From: Sphingomonas sp. CROZ-RG-20F-R02-07
GTDB taxonomy: Bacteria; Pseudomonadota; Alphaproteobacteria; Sphingomonadales; Sphingomonadaceae
Assembly: GCF_022662335.1 (NCBI RefSeq)
Contig: NZ_JAKNQJ010000001.1
Coordinates: 558,001-622,000 of the forward strand
Length of the DNA: 64,000 nt
Reading direction: 5' to 3'
This document shows positions 29,078 to 37,329 of this stretch, piece after piece. The notes under the pieces are model-generated. The model saw only the letters and a program-made list of their open reading frames with translations. It did no database searches and was not told the origin of the DNA. Within the stretch, counting starts at the first letter, position 1. The number at the start of each line of letters is the position of its first letter. The position numbers and the translations under genes are program-made.

Positions 29078-30903
29078 TCCGCAGCCTGGGTTTCGCGGTG
29101 TTGCTGGCCGGCGTCGCCGCGCCTGCGCTGGCAGCCGCACCCGCTGATACGGGGACACCGGCCGACACGCGGCTGGTGGCGGTGGCCGAACCGGCGCCGG
29201 GGCTGCTCGATGCGGCGCAGCGCGACGGTTATCGCGCGGCGTTCCTTGCGATCCGCGAAGGCCGTTTCCAGGACGCGCAGATCCAGCTCGACACGATGAA
29301 GCCGGGCCCCCTCCACGCGATCGCGCATGCCGAGCTCTACACCGCCAAGGGATCGCCCAAGGTCGCCGCAGAGCCGATCGTCGCGCTGCTGAACGAAGCA
29401 CCCGAACTGCCCGAGGCCGAGGCGCTCGCCCGCCTCGCCAGGGCGCGCGGCGCGATCGAGCTGCCGCCCCTGCCCGTAGCCCAGACGCTCGTCTGGCAGG
29501 ACGGCGCGCCGCGCCGCGTGCGCGCCAAGACCGTCAGGAGCGACCAGATCGCCGCCGATCTCGCCAATCGCATGCAGCCGCTGGTGAAGGCGGACCGGGG
29601 TGCGGAGGCGCAGGCGCTGCTCGAATCCACCACCGGCCTGTCGTCGGATGCGACCACCGAATGGCAGCAGCGGGTATCGTGGATGTATTTCCTCGCCGGC
29701 GATGACGCGAATGCGCGCGCGATGGGCGCGAAGGCGGCGGACGGCACCGGCGACTGGGCGGTGCAGGGCCGCTGGGTGGCGGCGCTGTCGGCATGGCGCC
29801 AGAACGACTGCGCCGCGGCCACCACCGGCTTCGAGGGCGTCGCGGCACGGGCGAACGACGTCGATCTGCGCGCTGCCGGCCTTTATTGGGCGGCGCGCGC
29901 CGATATGGTGTGCGGCCGGCCCGACCGGATCGAGGCGCGGCTGAAGGCGGCGGCGCAATATGGCGAGAGCTTCTACGGCCAGATCGCGCACCAGGCGCTG
30001 GGCATCAGCGACAAGCCGCGCATCCCGGGGCTCGTCGGCGCCGACTGGATCACGCTCGACAAGCGGCCCAATGTGCGCGTCGCCGCAGCGCTGGTCGAAG
30101 TGGGCGAGACCGACCTGGCCGACACCGTGATGCGCCAGCAGGCACGGATCGGCAGCCCGCGCGAATTCGCCGGACTCGTCCGGATGGCGCAATCGCTCGA
30201 CCTGCCCGCCACCTCCGTATGGCTCGCGCACAATTGCCCGGCGGGCGTCACCGCGGCGGCGGAGGCGCGCTACCCGACGCCCAACTGGACGCCCGACAGC
30301 GGATGGCGTGTCGACAAGGCGCTGGTCTATGCTCACGCGCTCGAGGAATCGCGCTTCCGCACCAAGGCGCTGAGCCAGGCCGGTGCCTATGGCCTCATGC
30401 AGATCATGCCAGCTGCCGCGGTCGATTACGCCCGTGAGCGCGGCTTCGCGGTCGACAAGGCGGCGCTCACGAAACCGTCCACCAACATGGATATCGGCCA
30501 GCGCCATCTGGAGCGGCTGCGCGATTCCGGGATCACCGGCGGCCTGCTGCCCAAGGTGATCGCGGCGTATAATGCGGGGCCGAAGCCCGTATCGGACTGG
30601 AACGTGCAAATCCGCGACGGCGGCGATCCGCTGCTCTATATCGAAAGCATCCCCTATTGGGAGACGCGCGGCTATGTCACCACGGTGCTGCGCAACTATT
30701 GGATGTACGAGGGCCAGGCGGGCAAGCGCGCGTCGACCAGCCGCACCGCGCTCGCCCAAGGCATGTGGCCGCGCTTCCCCGGCCTGTCGGGCGCGACCGC
30801 GGTGCGGCTGAACGCCACGCCGAGCCGCAGCGCGACCGCCAGCGCGATCGCGGTGAACGCCAGTGTCAGCCCCGCCTCGGCCACGGTTTCCCGTGCCGAT
30901 TGA
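29074..30903 (+). CDS. soluble lytic murein transglycosylase (Slt-type, GH23)
   Basis: Periplasmic enzyme cleaving the glycan strands of peptidoglycan to anhydromuropeptides. 609 residues: signal peptide ending near APALAAAP, a superhelical helical-repeat domain (~residues 50-400), then the GH23 catalytic domain with the Glu in [34 protein letters not shown], and [34 protein letters not shown] closes the domain. A Ser/Ala-rich tail follows. Start ATG overlaps the UDG-like stop; moaB overlaps its 3' end. Confidence 0.93.
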   Translation: MIRSLGFAVLLAGVAAPALAAAPADTGTPADTRLVAVAEPAPGLLDAAQRDGYRAAFLAIREGRFQDAQIQLDTMKPGPLHAIAHAELYTAKGSPKVAAEPIVALLNEAPELPEAEALARLARARGAIELPPLPVAQTLVWQDGAPRRVRAKTVRSDQIAADLANRMQPLVKADRGAEAQALLESTTGLSSDATTEWQQRVSWMYFLAGDDANARAMGAKAADGTGDWAVQGRWVAALSAWRQNDCAAATTGFEGVAARANDVDLRAAGLYWAARADMVCGRPDRIEARLKAAAQYGESFYGQIAHQALGISDKPRIPGLVGADWITLDKRPNVRVAAALVEVGETDLADTVMRQQARIGSPREFAGLVRMAQSLDLPATSVWLAHNCPAGVTAAAEARYPTPNWTPDSGWRVDKALVYAHALEESRFRTKALSQAGAYGLMQIMPAAAVDYARERGFAVDKAALTKPSTNMDIGQRHLERLRDSGITGGLLPKVIAAYNAGPKPVSDWNVQIRDGGDPLLYIESIPYWETRGYVTTVLRNYWMYEGQAGKRASTSRTALAQGMWPRFPGLSGATAVRLNATPSRSATASAIAVNASVSPASATVSRAD

Positions 30904-31420
30904 TCCCGACGCGACCTTCCTGCCCGTCCGCATCGCCGTGCTCACCGTATCCGACACGCGGGGCCTGGCGGAGGACCGATCGGGCGACACGCTGGTCGCG
31001 CGGCTGACCGAAGCGGGCCATGTGCTCGCCGACCGCGCGATCGAGCGCGACGATGCCGACGCGATCGTCGCCCGGCTGAACGGCTGGATCGCCGACGCCC
31101 AGGTGGATTGCATCGTGACCACCGGCGGCACCGGCGTCACCGGCCGCGACGTAACCCCCGAAGCGGTGGAGCGCGTGGCGGAAAAGATGATCCCCGGCTT
31201 CGGCGAGCTGTTCCGGATGCTCAGCTATCGGACGATCGGCACCTCGACCGTCCAGTCGCGCGCCTGCGCCTGCGTGGCGCGCGGCACCTATGTCTTCGCG
31301 CTGCCGGGATCGACGGGCGCGGTGAAGGATGGTTGGGACGGCATCCTGAAGGACCAGCTCGACAGCCGGCACGAGCCCTGCAACTTCGTGGAGCTCATGC
31401 CGCGCCTGACGGAGCGCTGA
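30893..31420 (+). CDS. moaB: molybdenum cofactor biosynthesis protein B
   Basis: MoaB/Mog-type protein, thought to act in adenylylation of molybdopterin. 175 residues from GTG at 30893; GTG at 30863 would add ten residues. The family motifs are present: [60 protein letters not shown] and [17 protein letters not shown]. It overlaps the lytic transglycosylase by 11 bases. The molybdate transporter genes modABC lie 3.7 kb downstream on the opposite strand. Confidence 0.93.
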   Translation: MPIDPDATFLPVRIAVLTVSDTRGLAEDRSGDTLVARLTEAGHVLADRAIERDDADAIVARLNGWIADAQVDCIVTTGGTGVTGRDVTPEAVERVAEKMIPGFGELFRMLSYRTIGTSTVQSRACACVARGTYVFALPGSTGAVKDGWDGILKDQLDSRHEPCNFVELMPRLTER

Positions 31421-31472
31421 CGCTCGACGCGACGACAGCCGTTAATTCCGTTTCCAACGGAAGAAAATTGGC

Positions 31473-32582
31473 TCAGCCCCCGTCCACCGCGATCCGGCCG
31501 AGCGCGGGGTCGTCGGTGAAGAACCCGTCGATCCCGGTCGCCAGATAGCGGCGCATTTCCGCGACCGAGCCCGCCGGGTTGCGCGCATTCTCGCCGTCGG
31601 CGTTCCGAAAGTCGGCGGCCAGAAAGCGGTTCTCGGGGCGGAACGTCCAGGGCCGCACCAGCAGCCCGGCGGCGTGCGCATCGCGCACCAGCGGCAGCGG
31701 CTGCCCGAGCTTGCCGTCCGCCCCGATCGGAATGATCCCCCGTGTGGAGGGGGCGACGACATCGGCATAGGTAGCGATCTCGCGCAGGCCGGCGGGCGTC
31801 GTCATCGCGGCATAGGTGAGCGTGCCGCCGGCGGCGACCACGTCGGCGGGGCGGACCGCTTCCTCGACCACCAGCTGCATCAGCCGCACGTTCGCGGGGC
31901 GCCCGAGCTTGCGGCGCAGATAGCGCAGGTTCGCCGTCTCGAACGACTGGATCTCGAGCGGATGCCGGCGCGTGTAATCATGCGCGGCCGTGACGGCGAG
32001 AAACCGATCCTCCAGCGGCAGCCCGATTCCGGCGAAATAGGTCGAGTGTTTCAGCTCGGGCACCAGCCCGACGATCCGGCCGCGCGCGGCGCTTTCGGCG
32101 GCGGTGAAATCGATGATCTCGTCCCAGGTGAGGATCTGGAACTGGCCGTCATAGCGGCGGCTTTCGGGCCGCATCGCGCCCAGCCGCTCGATCGCGCGCA
32201 GCGTCTTGAGTTCGGCCAGCGTGAAATCCTCGGCGAACCAGCCGGTCTGCGCTTGCCCGTCCACCGTCTTGGTCGTCTTGCGCGCGGCGAATTCGGGATG
32301 CGCGGCGATGTCCGTCGTCTCGGCGATGTTGTTCTCGTGCCGCGCGATCAGCACGCCGTCCTTCGTCACGACCAGATCGGGCTCGATATAATCGGCGCCG
32401 TCGGCGATCGCCTTGGCATAGGAGCCGAGCGTGTGTTCGGGCCGGAGCGCCGAACAGCCGCGATGGCCGAACACCGGCGGCCTGGGACGGGGCGTCGCCG
32501 CCCCCGCCCCCGCCCCCGCCCCCGCCGCGGCGCCCGCCACCAGTGCGGCCCCGGCCCCGATCAGCGTCTCGCGTCGTGTCAC
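31473..32582 (-). CDS. glpQ: glycerophosphodiester phosphodiesterase, exported
   Basis: Hydrolyses glycerophosphodiesters to glycerol-3-phosphate and an alcohol. 369 residues of the periplasmic GlpQ type: HRGCSALRPEHTLGSYAKAI (catalytic His, Arg, Glu), ADYIEPDLVVTKDGVLIARH (metal Glu/Asp and second His), and DGFFTDDPALGR at the end. The N terminus TRRETLIGAGAALVAGAAAG has twin arginines, a Tat-type signal; its Gly-Ala run comes from a CCCCCG hexanucleotide repeat at about 32500-32525. GTG start at 32582, two bases after the TonB receptor stop, so the two form an operon. Confidence 0.93.
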   Translation of the reverse strand: MTRRETLIGAGAALVAGAAAGAGAGAGAATPRPRPPVFGHRGCSALRPEHTLGSYAKAIADGADYIEPDLVVTKDGVLIARHENNIAETTDIAAHPEFAARKTTKTVDGQAQTGWFAEDFTLAELKTLRAIERLGAMRPESRRYDGQFQILTWDEIIDFTAAESAARGRIVGLVPELKHSTYFAGIGLPLEDRFLAVTAAHDYTRRHPLEIQSFETANLRYLRRKLGRPANVRLMQLVVEEAVRPADVVAAGGTLTYAAMTTPAGLREIATYADVVAPSTRGIIPIGADGKLGQPLPLVRDAHAAGLLVRPWTFRPENRFLAADFRNADGENARNPAGSVAEMRRYLATGIDGFFTDDPALGRIAVDGG

Positions 32583-32584
32583 GA

Positions 32585-35041
32585 TCAGAACCCCACGCCG
32601 ATGGTGCCGAACACCTGACGCGGCGCCACGGGGAAGAAATTATACGTGCCCGACGCCGCGCCGATGCTGAGCGTCGAGGTCGCCTGTTTGTCGGTGATGT
32701 TGGTGACGTTCAGGCTCACATGCAGGCTCCTCACGATGCGGCCGTCGCCGATCGGCACGTCCGCCCCGATCCGCCCGGCGAGCGTGAAATAGGGCGATAC
32801 CGACAGATCGTTGGTATAGGTCGCATAGCGCCGTCCGAGATAGTCCCCGACGAGCTGGACGTCGAAGATTCCGGCATTGGCGGAGACGACTGTCTTGTTG
32901 AGCCAATCGGGGCTGCCCGGCACCTTCTTGCCCGCGGTCGCCACCAGGGTGGTGCCCGTTGTGTAGTTATCGGCATAGCGCGAATCGTTGTAGGACAGCG
33001 CGTCGTAGATCGAGAAATGGCTGCCGAAGCGCAGCGTGCCCGCGGCATCGAACCCGTCGGTCCGGACGCTGCCGACATTCTGCAGGATCGTGGCGCCGCT
33101 CGCGGTGGCCGAGATCGTCGTCGTCGGGCTGATCGCCAGCAGACGGTTGCTGAAATCGACGTGATAATAGCTGAGCTGCCCCTCGAAGCCGGTGATCGGC
33201 CCCAGCGAGAGCGCATGATGCGTGCGCACGCCCGCCTCATAGGTCCAGCTCGTCTCGGGCTTGGTGTTGGCCTTGAAATAGTCGAACAGCGTCTGGCTGC
33301 CGAGCGCGAAGGGCGACAGCCCCGCCGCGGCGCTCGTCTGGAACTGGCGGACATTGTTCTGCGCGTTGGCGAAGAATTGCTCGTGATCGGTGGCGTCCCA
33401 CAGCGCGCCCACCTGCGGCAGGAACGGCTTGGTCGTGTTGATATGGCCGACGGGCAGCGAGAGCGAACCCGTGAACGAACCCGGGATCGGCTGCACCGGC
33501 ACCGCCTGCGACGCCATCTGGAACGTGCTCTTGAACCCGGCGAGCACGGTGACGCGGGGCACGATCTTCCAGGCATCCTGGATATGCGTCTGCACCTCGT
33601 CGACGCTGATCTCGCTGCCATATTGGGTGATGAGCGGCTGCTCGTAATCATGCGGGCGGGTATAGGGCGTCGAGGGGTTGTTCACGTCGAACGCATACCA
33701 GCGGCGAAACGCCGACGAGCTCTGATGCTCGTACCAGCCGCCGAGTTCGATCTGGTGATCCCCCAGTTCGAGCTTCAGCGTCGAGATGCCGCCCTCGCGG
33801 TCGATCCGGTATTCGGTGGTGCGCGTCGCCAGCCCCGATCCGCCGAAGATCGTCGAGAGCCGCGCGATGTTCGCCGCCGAGGTCGGGTTGACGCCAGGGC
33901 CCTGCGGTCCCGGGAAATAATAGGAGAACAGCAGCGGCAGCCCCGCCGCGGTGATCGGGCCGCCGATGACGCCGACGCCGTCGTCGTGATGGAAATAGGC
34001 GGTGTTGGACCAGGTTATGCGATCCGAGACCTTCCAGTCGTACTTCGCATAGCCGATATAGTCGGTGCGCTGCGCATCGCCGTAATAGTTGCTGTAGTTG
34101 GAGCCCGAGGCGGCATAGGTCGAGCCGTTATACGGCGTCGTGTTGCCGTAATAGGCGCGCGCCGTCGCGAAATCGGGGAAGAGCATCGGCCGCACATAGG
34201 GCTGGAACGTCTGCGCCGCGGACACGACGGTGGCGTCCTCGTTGGGCTCGGCCTTGTCGGAATAGGCCATGTAGACGGTGAGCTTGCCGGTCGAATCCTC
34301 ATGCACGATCTTGCCGTCCGCCTGATAGCCACCCTGCCGCGCGTTGAAGTCCCAGGCATGCGCGTCCTGGCGCACGCCCGAGACGTAGAAGCGCGTGCCG
34401 TCGCCCAGATCGCCGCTGTCAATCCGCGCATAGGTGCGAAACGTCGAATAGCTGCCGAAGGTCTGCGACAGGGTGACGCCGCGCGTCGCGTGCGGGTCGC
34501 TGGAGAAGGTATCGATCGTGCCGCCCAGATTGCTGGTCGAGGCGGTGCCGAGATCGCCCGCGCCGCTGGCCAGCGTCACGCGGCCGACATCCTCCGAGAT
34601 GATCGCACGTTGCGGCGAGAGGCCGTTGAAATTGCCGTAATTCTGGTCGCCGAGCGGCACGCCGTCGAGCGTATAGCCGAGCTGCTGCGCGTTGAAGCCG
34701 TGGATGAACAGCGAGATATTCTGTTCGTTATTGCCCCAGGGATCCGCCGTCAGGAAGGTGACGCCGGGCAGCGTCTGGAGCGCCTTCAGCGGGCTGATGC
34801 CGGGCAGGATCTTCTGGATCTCGACGCCCGTCACCTGGCTGACCGAGTGCGTGGTGTTGCCGGTGACGACGATGTCGTCGCTGTCGGGCGCGGGCTGCTC
34901 GGCCTGGAGCGCGGCGCCGCCCGCCGGATCGGCGGCCAGCGTCGTCGCGGGTGCGGTCTGCGCCCAGGCGGGGTTCGCGATCATGCCGGCAAGCCCTGCG
35001 CCGCACAGCCAGAATGCGCGCGCCGTCTTCGTCTTCGTCAT
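32585..35041 (-). CDS. TonB-dependent outer-membrane receptor
   Basis: 818 residues. Signal peptide ending ANPAWAQ, a TonB-box-like DDIVVTG around residue 55, plug domain (SPLKALQTLPGVTFLTADPW, NISLFIHGFNAQQLGYTLDG, VTLASGAGDLGTASTSNLGG), then a 22-strand barrel ending in Phe (QVFGTIGVGF) as required for assembly. Immediately upstream of glpQ. The pairing suggests uptake of a phospholipid-derived glycerophosphodiester or another phosphorus compound, but the substrate is inference. Confidence 0.92.
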   Translation of the reverse strand: MTKTKTARAFWLCGAGLAGMIANPAWAQTAPATTLAADPAGGAALQAEQPAPDSDDIVVTGNTTHSVSQVTGVEIQKILPGISPLKALQTLPGVTFLTADPWGNNEQNISLFIHGFNAQQLGYTLDGVPLGDQNYGNFNGLSPQRAIISEDVGRVTLASGAGDLGTASTSNLGGTIDTFSSDPHATRGVTLSQTFGSYSTFRTYARIDSGDLGDGTRFYVSGVRQDAHAWDFNARQGGYQADGKIVHEDSTGKLTVYMAYSDKAEPNEDATVVSAAQTFQPYVRPMLFPDFATARAYYGNTTPYNGSTYAASGSNYSNYYGDAQRTDYIGYAKYDWKVSDRITWSNTAYFHHDDGVGVIGGPITAAGLPLLFSYYFPGPQGPGVNPTSAANIARLSTIFGGSGLATRTTEYRIDREGGISTLKLELGDHQIELGGWYEHQSSSAFRRWYAFDVNNPSTPYTRPHDYEQPLITQYGSEISVDEVQTHIQDAWKIVPRVTVLAGFKSTFQMASQAVPVQPIPGSFTGSLSLPVGHINTTKPFLPQVGALWDATDHEQFFANAQNNVRQFQTSAAAGLSPFALGSQTLFDYFKANTKPETSWTYEAGVRTHHALSLGPITGFEGQLSYYHVDFSNRLLAISPTTTISATASGATILQNVGSVRTDGFDAAGTLRFGSHFSIYDALSYNDSRYADNYTTGTTLVATAGKKVPGSPDWLNKTVVSANAGIFDVQLVGDYLGRRYATYTNDLSVSPYFTLAGRIGADVPIGDGRIVRSLHVSLNVTNITDKQATSTLSIGAASGTYNFFPVAPRQVFGTIGVGF

Positions 35042-35116
35042 TGCTTCGTCCCCGCATGGCCGCGCCGATCGCGCGTCCTCGGGAGCAGCCGCTAGGTGCG
35101 TCGTGCGACGGCTTCG

Positions 35117-35770
35117 TTACGTGAACACGACGGTTTCGTGTCGGTCGTCGCCGATCGCGATCCGGTGCGTGGCGAGGCGGTCCGCCTCGGCGGCATCGTG
35201 CGTGACATAGAGGATCGGCAGACGCAGTTCGTCGCGAATCCGCTCGATCACCGTCATGATCCCGGCGCGGCGGCTCGCGTCGAGCGCGGCGAGCGGCTCG
35301 TCCATGAGCAGGCAGCGCGCGCCCGAAAGCAGCGCCCGACCGATCGCCACGCGCTGCGCCTCGCCGCCCGACAGCGTGCGCGGGAACCGGTCGAGCAGGC
35401 CGCCGATGCCGAGAAAGCCGGTGACGGTCGGCAGATCGATCCAGCGTGCCTCGGCCAACGCCAACCGGTGCCCGTAGAGAAGGTTCGCGCGGACGCGGAG
35501 ATGCGGGAACAGCCGCGCGTCCTGGAACACATAGCCGATCCGCCGCGCCTCGGGCTTCAAGTCGATCCCCGCGGCAGCATCGAACAGCGTCGTGCCGGCG
35601 ATGCGGACATGGCCGCGATCGGGCCGCACCAGCCCGGCGATCATGTCGAGCACGCTCGTCTTGCCGGCACCCGACGGGCCGACCAGCACCGTCAGCCCCT
35701 CGCCCACCACGAACCGCACCCCCACGGTGCGCCCGGCGCGGGCGAGCGCCACGTCGATGTCAAAGGCCAT
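35117..35770 (-). CDS. modC: molybdate ABC transporter ATP-binding protein, short form
   Basis: ATPase of the molybdate importer. 217 residues: Walker A LVGPSGAGKTSVLDMIAGL, Q-loop GYVFQDARLFPHLRV, signature RTLSGGEAQRVAIGRAL, Walker B CLLMDEPLAALD and the H-loop YVTHDAAEADRL. The usual C-terminal TOBE/Mop molybdate-binding region of about 130 residues is absent; the protein ends shortly after the ATPase. Start ATG overlaps the modB stop by 11 bases. Assignment depends on neighbours modA and modB. Confidence 0.9.
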   Translation of the reverse strand: MAFDIDVALARAGRTVGVRFVVGEGLTVLVGPSGAGKTSVLDMIAGLVRPDRGHVRIAGTTLFDAAAGIDLKPEARRIGYVFQDARLFPHLRVRANLLYGHRLALAEARWIDLPTVTGFLGIGGLLDRFPRTLSGGEAQRVAIGRALLSGARCLLMDEPLAALDASRRAGIMTVIERIRDELRLPILYVTHDAAEADRLATHRIAIGDDRHETVVFT

Positions 35771-36452
35771 GCGACAGCGCCCCTGCTTGCCGCCGCGCCA
35801 GCCATTCCGACAGCAGCAGCGCGCCCAGTGACAGCGCGACGGAGACGCAGGCGAGCTTCACCACCGCGGCATCGCCGTCCGGCATCTGGAGCGCGGAATA
35901 GATCGCGATCGGCAGCGTGCGCGTCTCGCCCGGGATGTTCGACACGAAGGTGATGGTGGCGCCGAATTCGCCGATCGAGCGCGCGAAGCCGAGCACCAGC
36001 CCGGCCAGCACGCCCGGCATGCTGAGCGGCAGCGTGACCGTCGCGAAGGTGCGCCACGGCCCCGCGCCGAGCGTGCGGGCGGCGCCCTCCAGCCGCCGGT
36101 CGACCCCCTCGATCGACAGCCGGATGGCGCGCACGATCAGCGGCAGCGCCATGACGCCGGCCGCGATCGCGGCGCCCGTCCAGCGAAACATGACGCTGAC
36201 GCCGAACGCGCGCATCAGCCAGCCGCCCACCGGCCCGTTCGCACCGAAGGCGAGCAGCAGCAGCCAGCCGATCACGACGGGCGGCAGCACCAGCGGCAGA
36301 TGCACCGCCGCGTCGAGCAGCGCCCGCCCGCGGAACCGCCCCCGCGCGAGCAGGTAGGCGAGCGCGAACGCGATCGGCAGCGTCACCGCCATCGCCACCA
36401 GGCTGACCTTCAGCGACAGCGCGACGATGCCCCAATCCTCGGCGGTCAGCAT
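35760..36452 (-). CDS. modB: molybdate ABC transporter permease
   Basis: 230-residue inner-membrane permease with five hydrophobic helices. MTAEDWGIVALSLKVSLVAM starts the protein, PLVLPPVVIGWLLLLAFG lies in the core, and the ABC-coupling EAA-type loop is AARTLGAGPWRTFATVTLPL. TITFVSNIPGETRTLPIAIY is typical of ModB. Ten bases downstream of modA, overlapping modC. Confidence 0.95.
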   Translation of the reverse strand: MLTAEDWGIVALSLKVSLVAMAVTLPIAFALAYLLARGRFRGRALLDAAVHLPLVLPPVVIGWLLLLAFGANGPVGGWLMRAFGVSVMFRWTGAAIAAGVMALPLIVRAIRLSIEGVDRRLEGAARTLGAGPWRTFATVTLPLSMPGVLAGLVLGFARSIGEFGATITFVSNIPGETRTLPIAIYSALQMPDGDAAVVKLACVSVALSLGALLLSEWLARRQAGALSHGL

Positions 36453-36462
36453 CGTGCCGGGA

Positions 36463-37218
36463 CTAACGCGGCGTGAAGCCGTAGCGCGCGAAGATCGCCT
36501 TGCCCGGCGCCGAGATCAGGAACCGCCGGAAGCCCTCCGCATCGCCGCTCGTCGCATTCTTCAGCACCGCCACCGGATAGGTGATCGGCGGATGCGACGC
36601 ACGCGGAAAGACGCCGACGATCCGCACCGCGCGCGAGGCACGCGCATCGGTTTCGTAGACGATGCCGTACGGCGCCTCGCCGCGTTCCACCAGCGCGAGC
36701 GCCGCGCGCACGCTGTCGCCGCGCGCCACCTTGGCGGCGACCGCCGGCCAGATGCCGAGCGTGGTCAGCGCCGCCTTGCCGTAAAGCCCCGCCGGCACCG
36801 ACTCCGGGTCTGCCATCGCCAGCCGCCCATTGCCGAGCGCGCGCGCCAGCGGAAAGCCGGGCGCGATCCGCAACGCCGCGCCCTTCCCCGCCGGCGCGAT
36901 CAGCACCAGCCGGTTCGCCAGGAACGACACGCGCGTGTCGGGCCGGACGAGGCCGTGGCGTTGCACATCGTCCATCCACGGCTCGTCCGCGGAGACGAAC
37001 AGGTCGGCGGGCGCCCCGGCATCGATCTGCCGCGCAAGTGCGGACGAGGCGGCGAACGAGATCACCGGCTTGGCATGGCCCCGCGCCGCCCAGGCATCCC
37101 CCGCCGCGGTGAGCGATTCCTGCAGGCTGGCAGCCGCCAGCACCAGGGGCGGCTTGGCCGTGGCGGCCGCACCCGCCCCCGCGAGCAGCACCGCAAAGAG
37201 TGTCGATCCGATCCGCAT
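36463..37218 (-). CDS. modA: molybdate ABC transporter substrate-binding protein
   Basis: Periplasmic molybdate-binding protein, 251 residues. Signal peptide MRIGSTLFAVLLAGAGAAATA, then the ModA pattern VLAAASLQESLTAAGDAWAA, FAASSALARQIDAGAPADLF, VSADEPWMD, NRLVLIAP, MADPESVPAGLYGKAAL and GIVYETDARAS. Start ATG at 37218. First gene of modABC. No Mo-box operator was identified in the 111-base gap to the divergent TonB receptor. Confidence 0.96.
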   Translation of the reverse strand: MRIGSTLFAVLLAGAGAAATAKPPLVLAAASLQESLTAAGDAWAARGHAKPVISFAASSALARQIDAGAPADLFVSADEPWMDDVQRHGLVRPDTRVSFLANRLVLIAPAGKGAALRIAPGFPLARALGNGRLAMADPESVPAGLYGKAALTTLGIWPAVAAKVARGDSVRAALALVERGEAPYGIVYETDARASRAVRIVGVFPRASHPPITYPVAVLKNATSGDAEGFRRFLISAPGKAIFARYGFTPR

Positions 37219-37329
37219 CTTGCTTCCCTCGCGCTTTTTCCGGGTCTTAGCGGGAAAGCCCTTCCCCGCCACGCCGGATCGCGTATGAGCGCCGACTATA
37301 TACGGACGGATATCGTTAAAGGGGGAATC

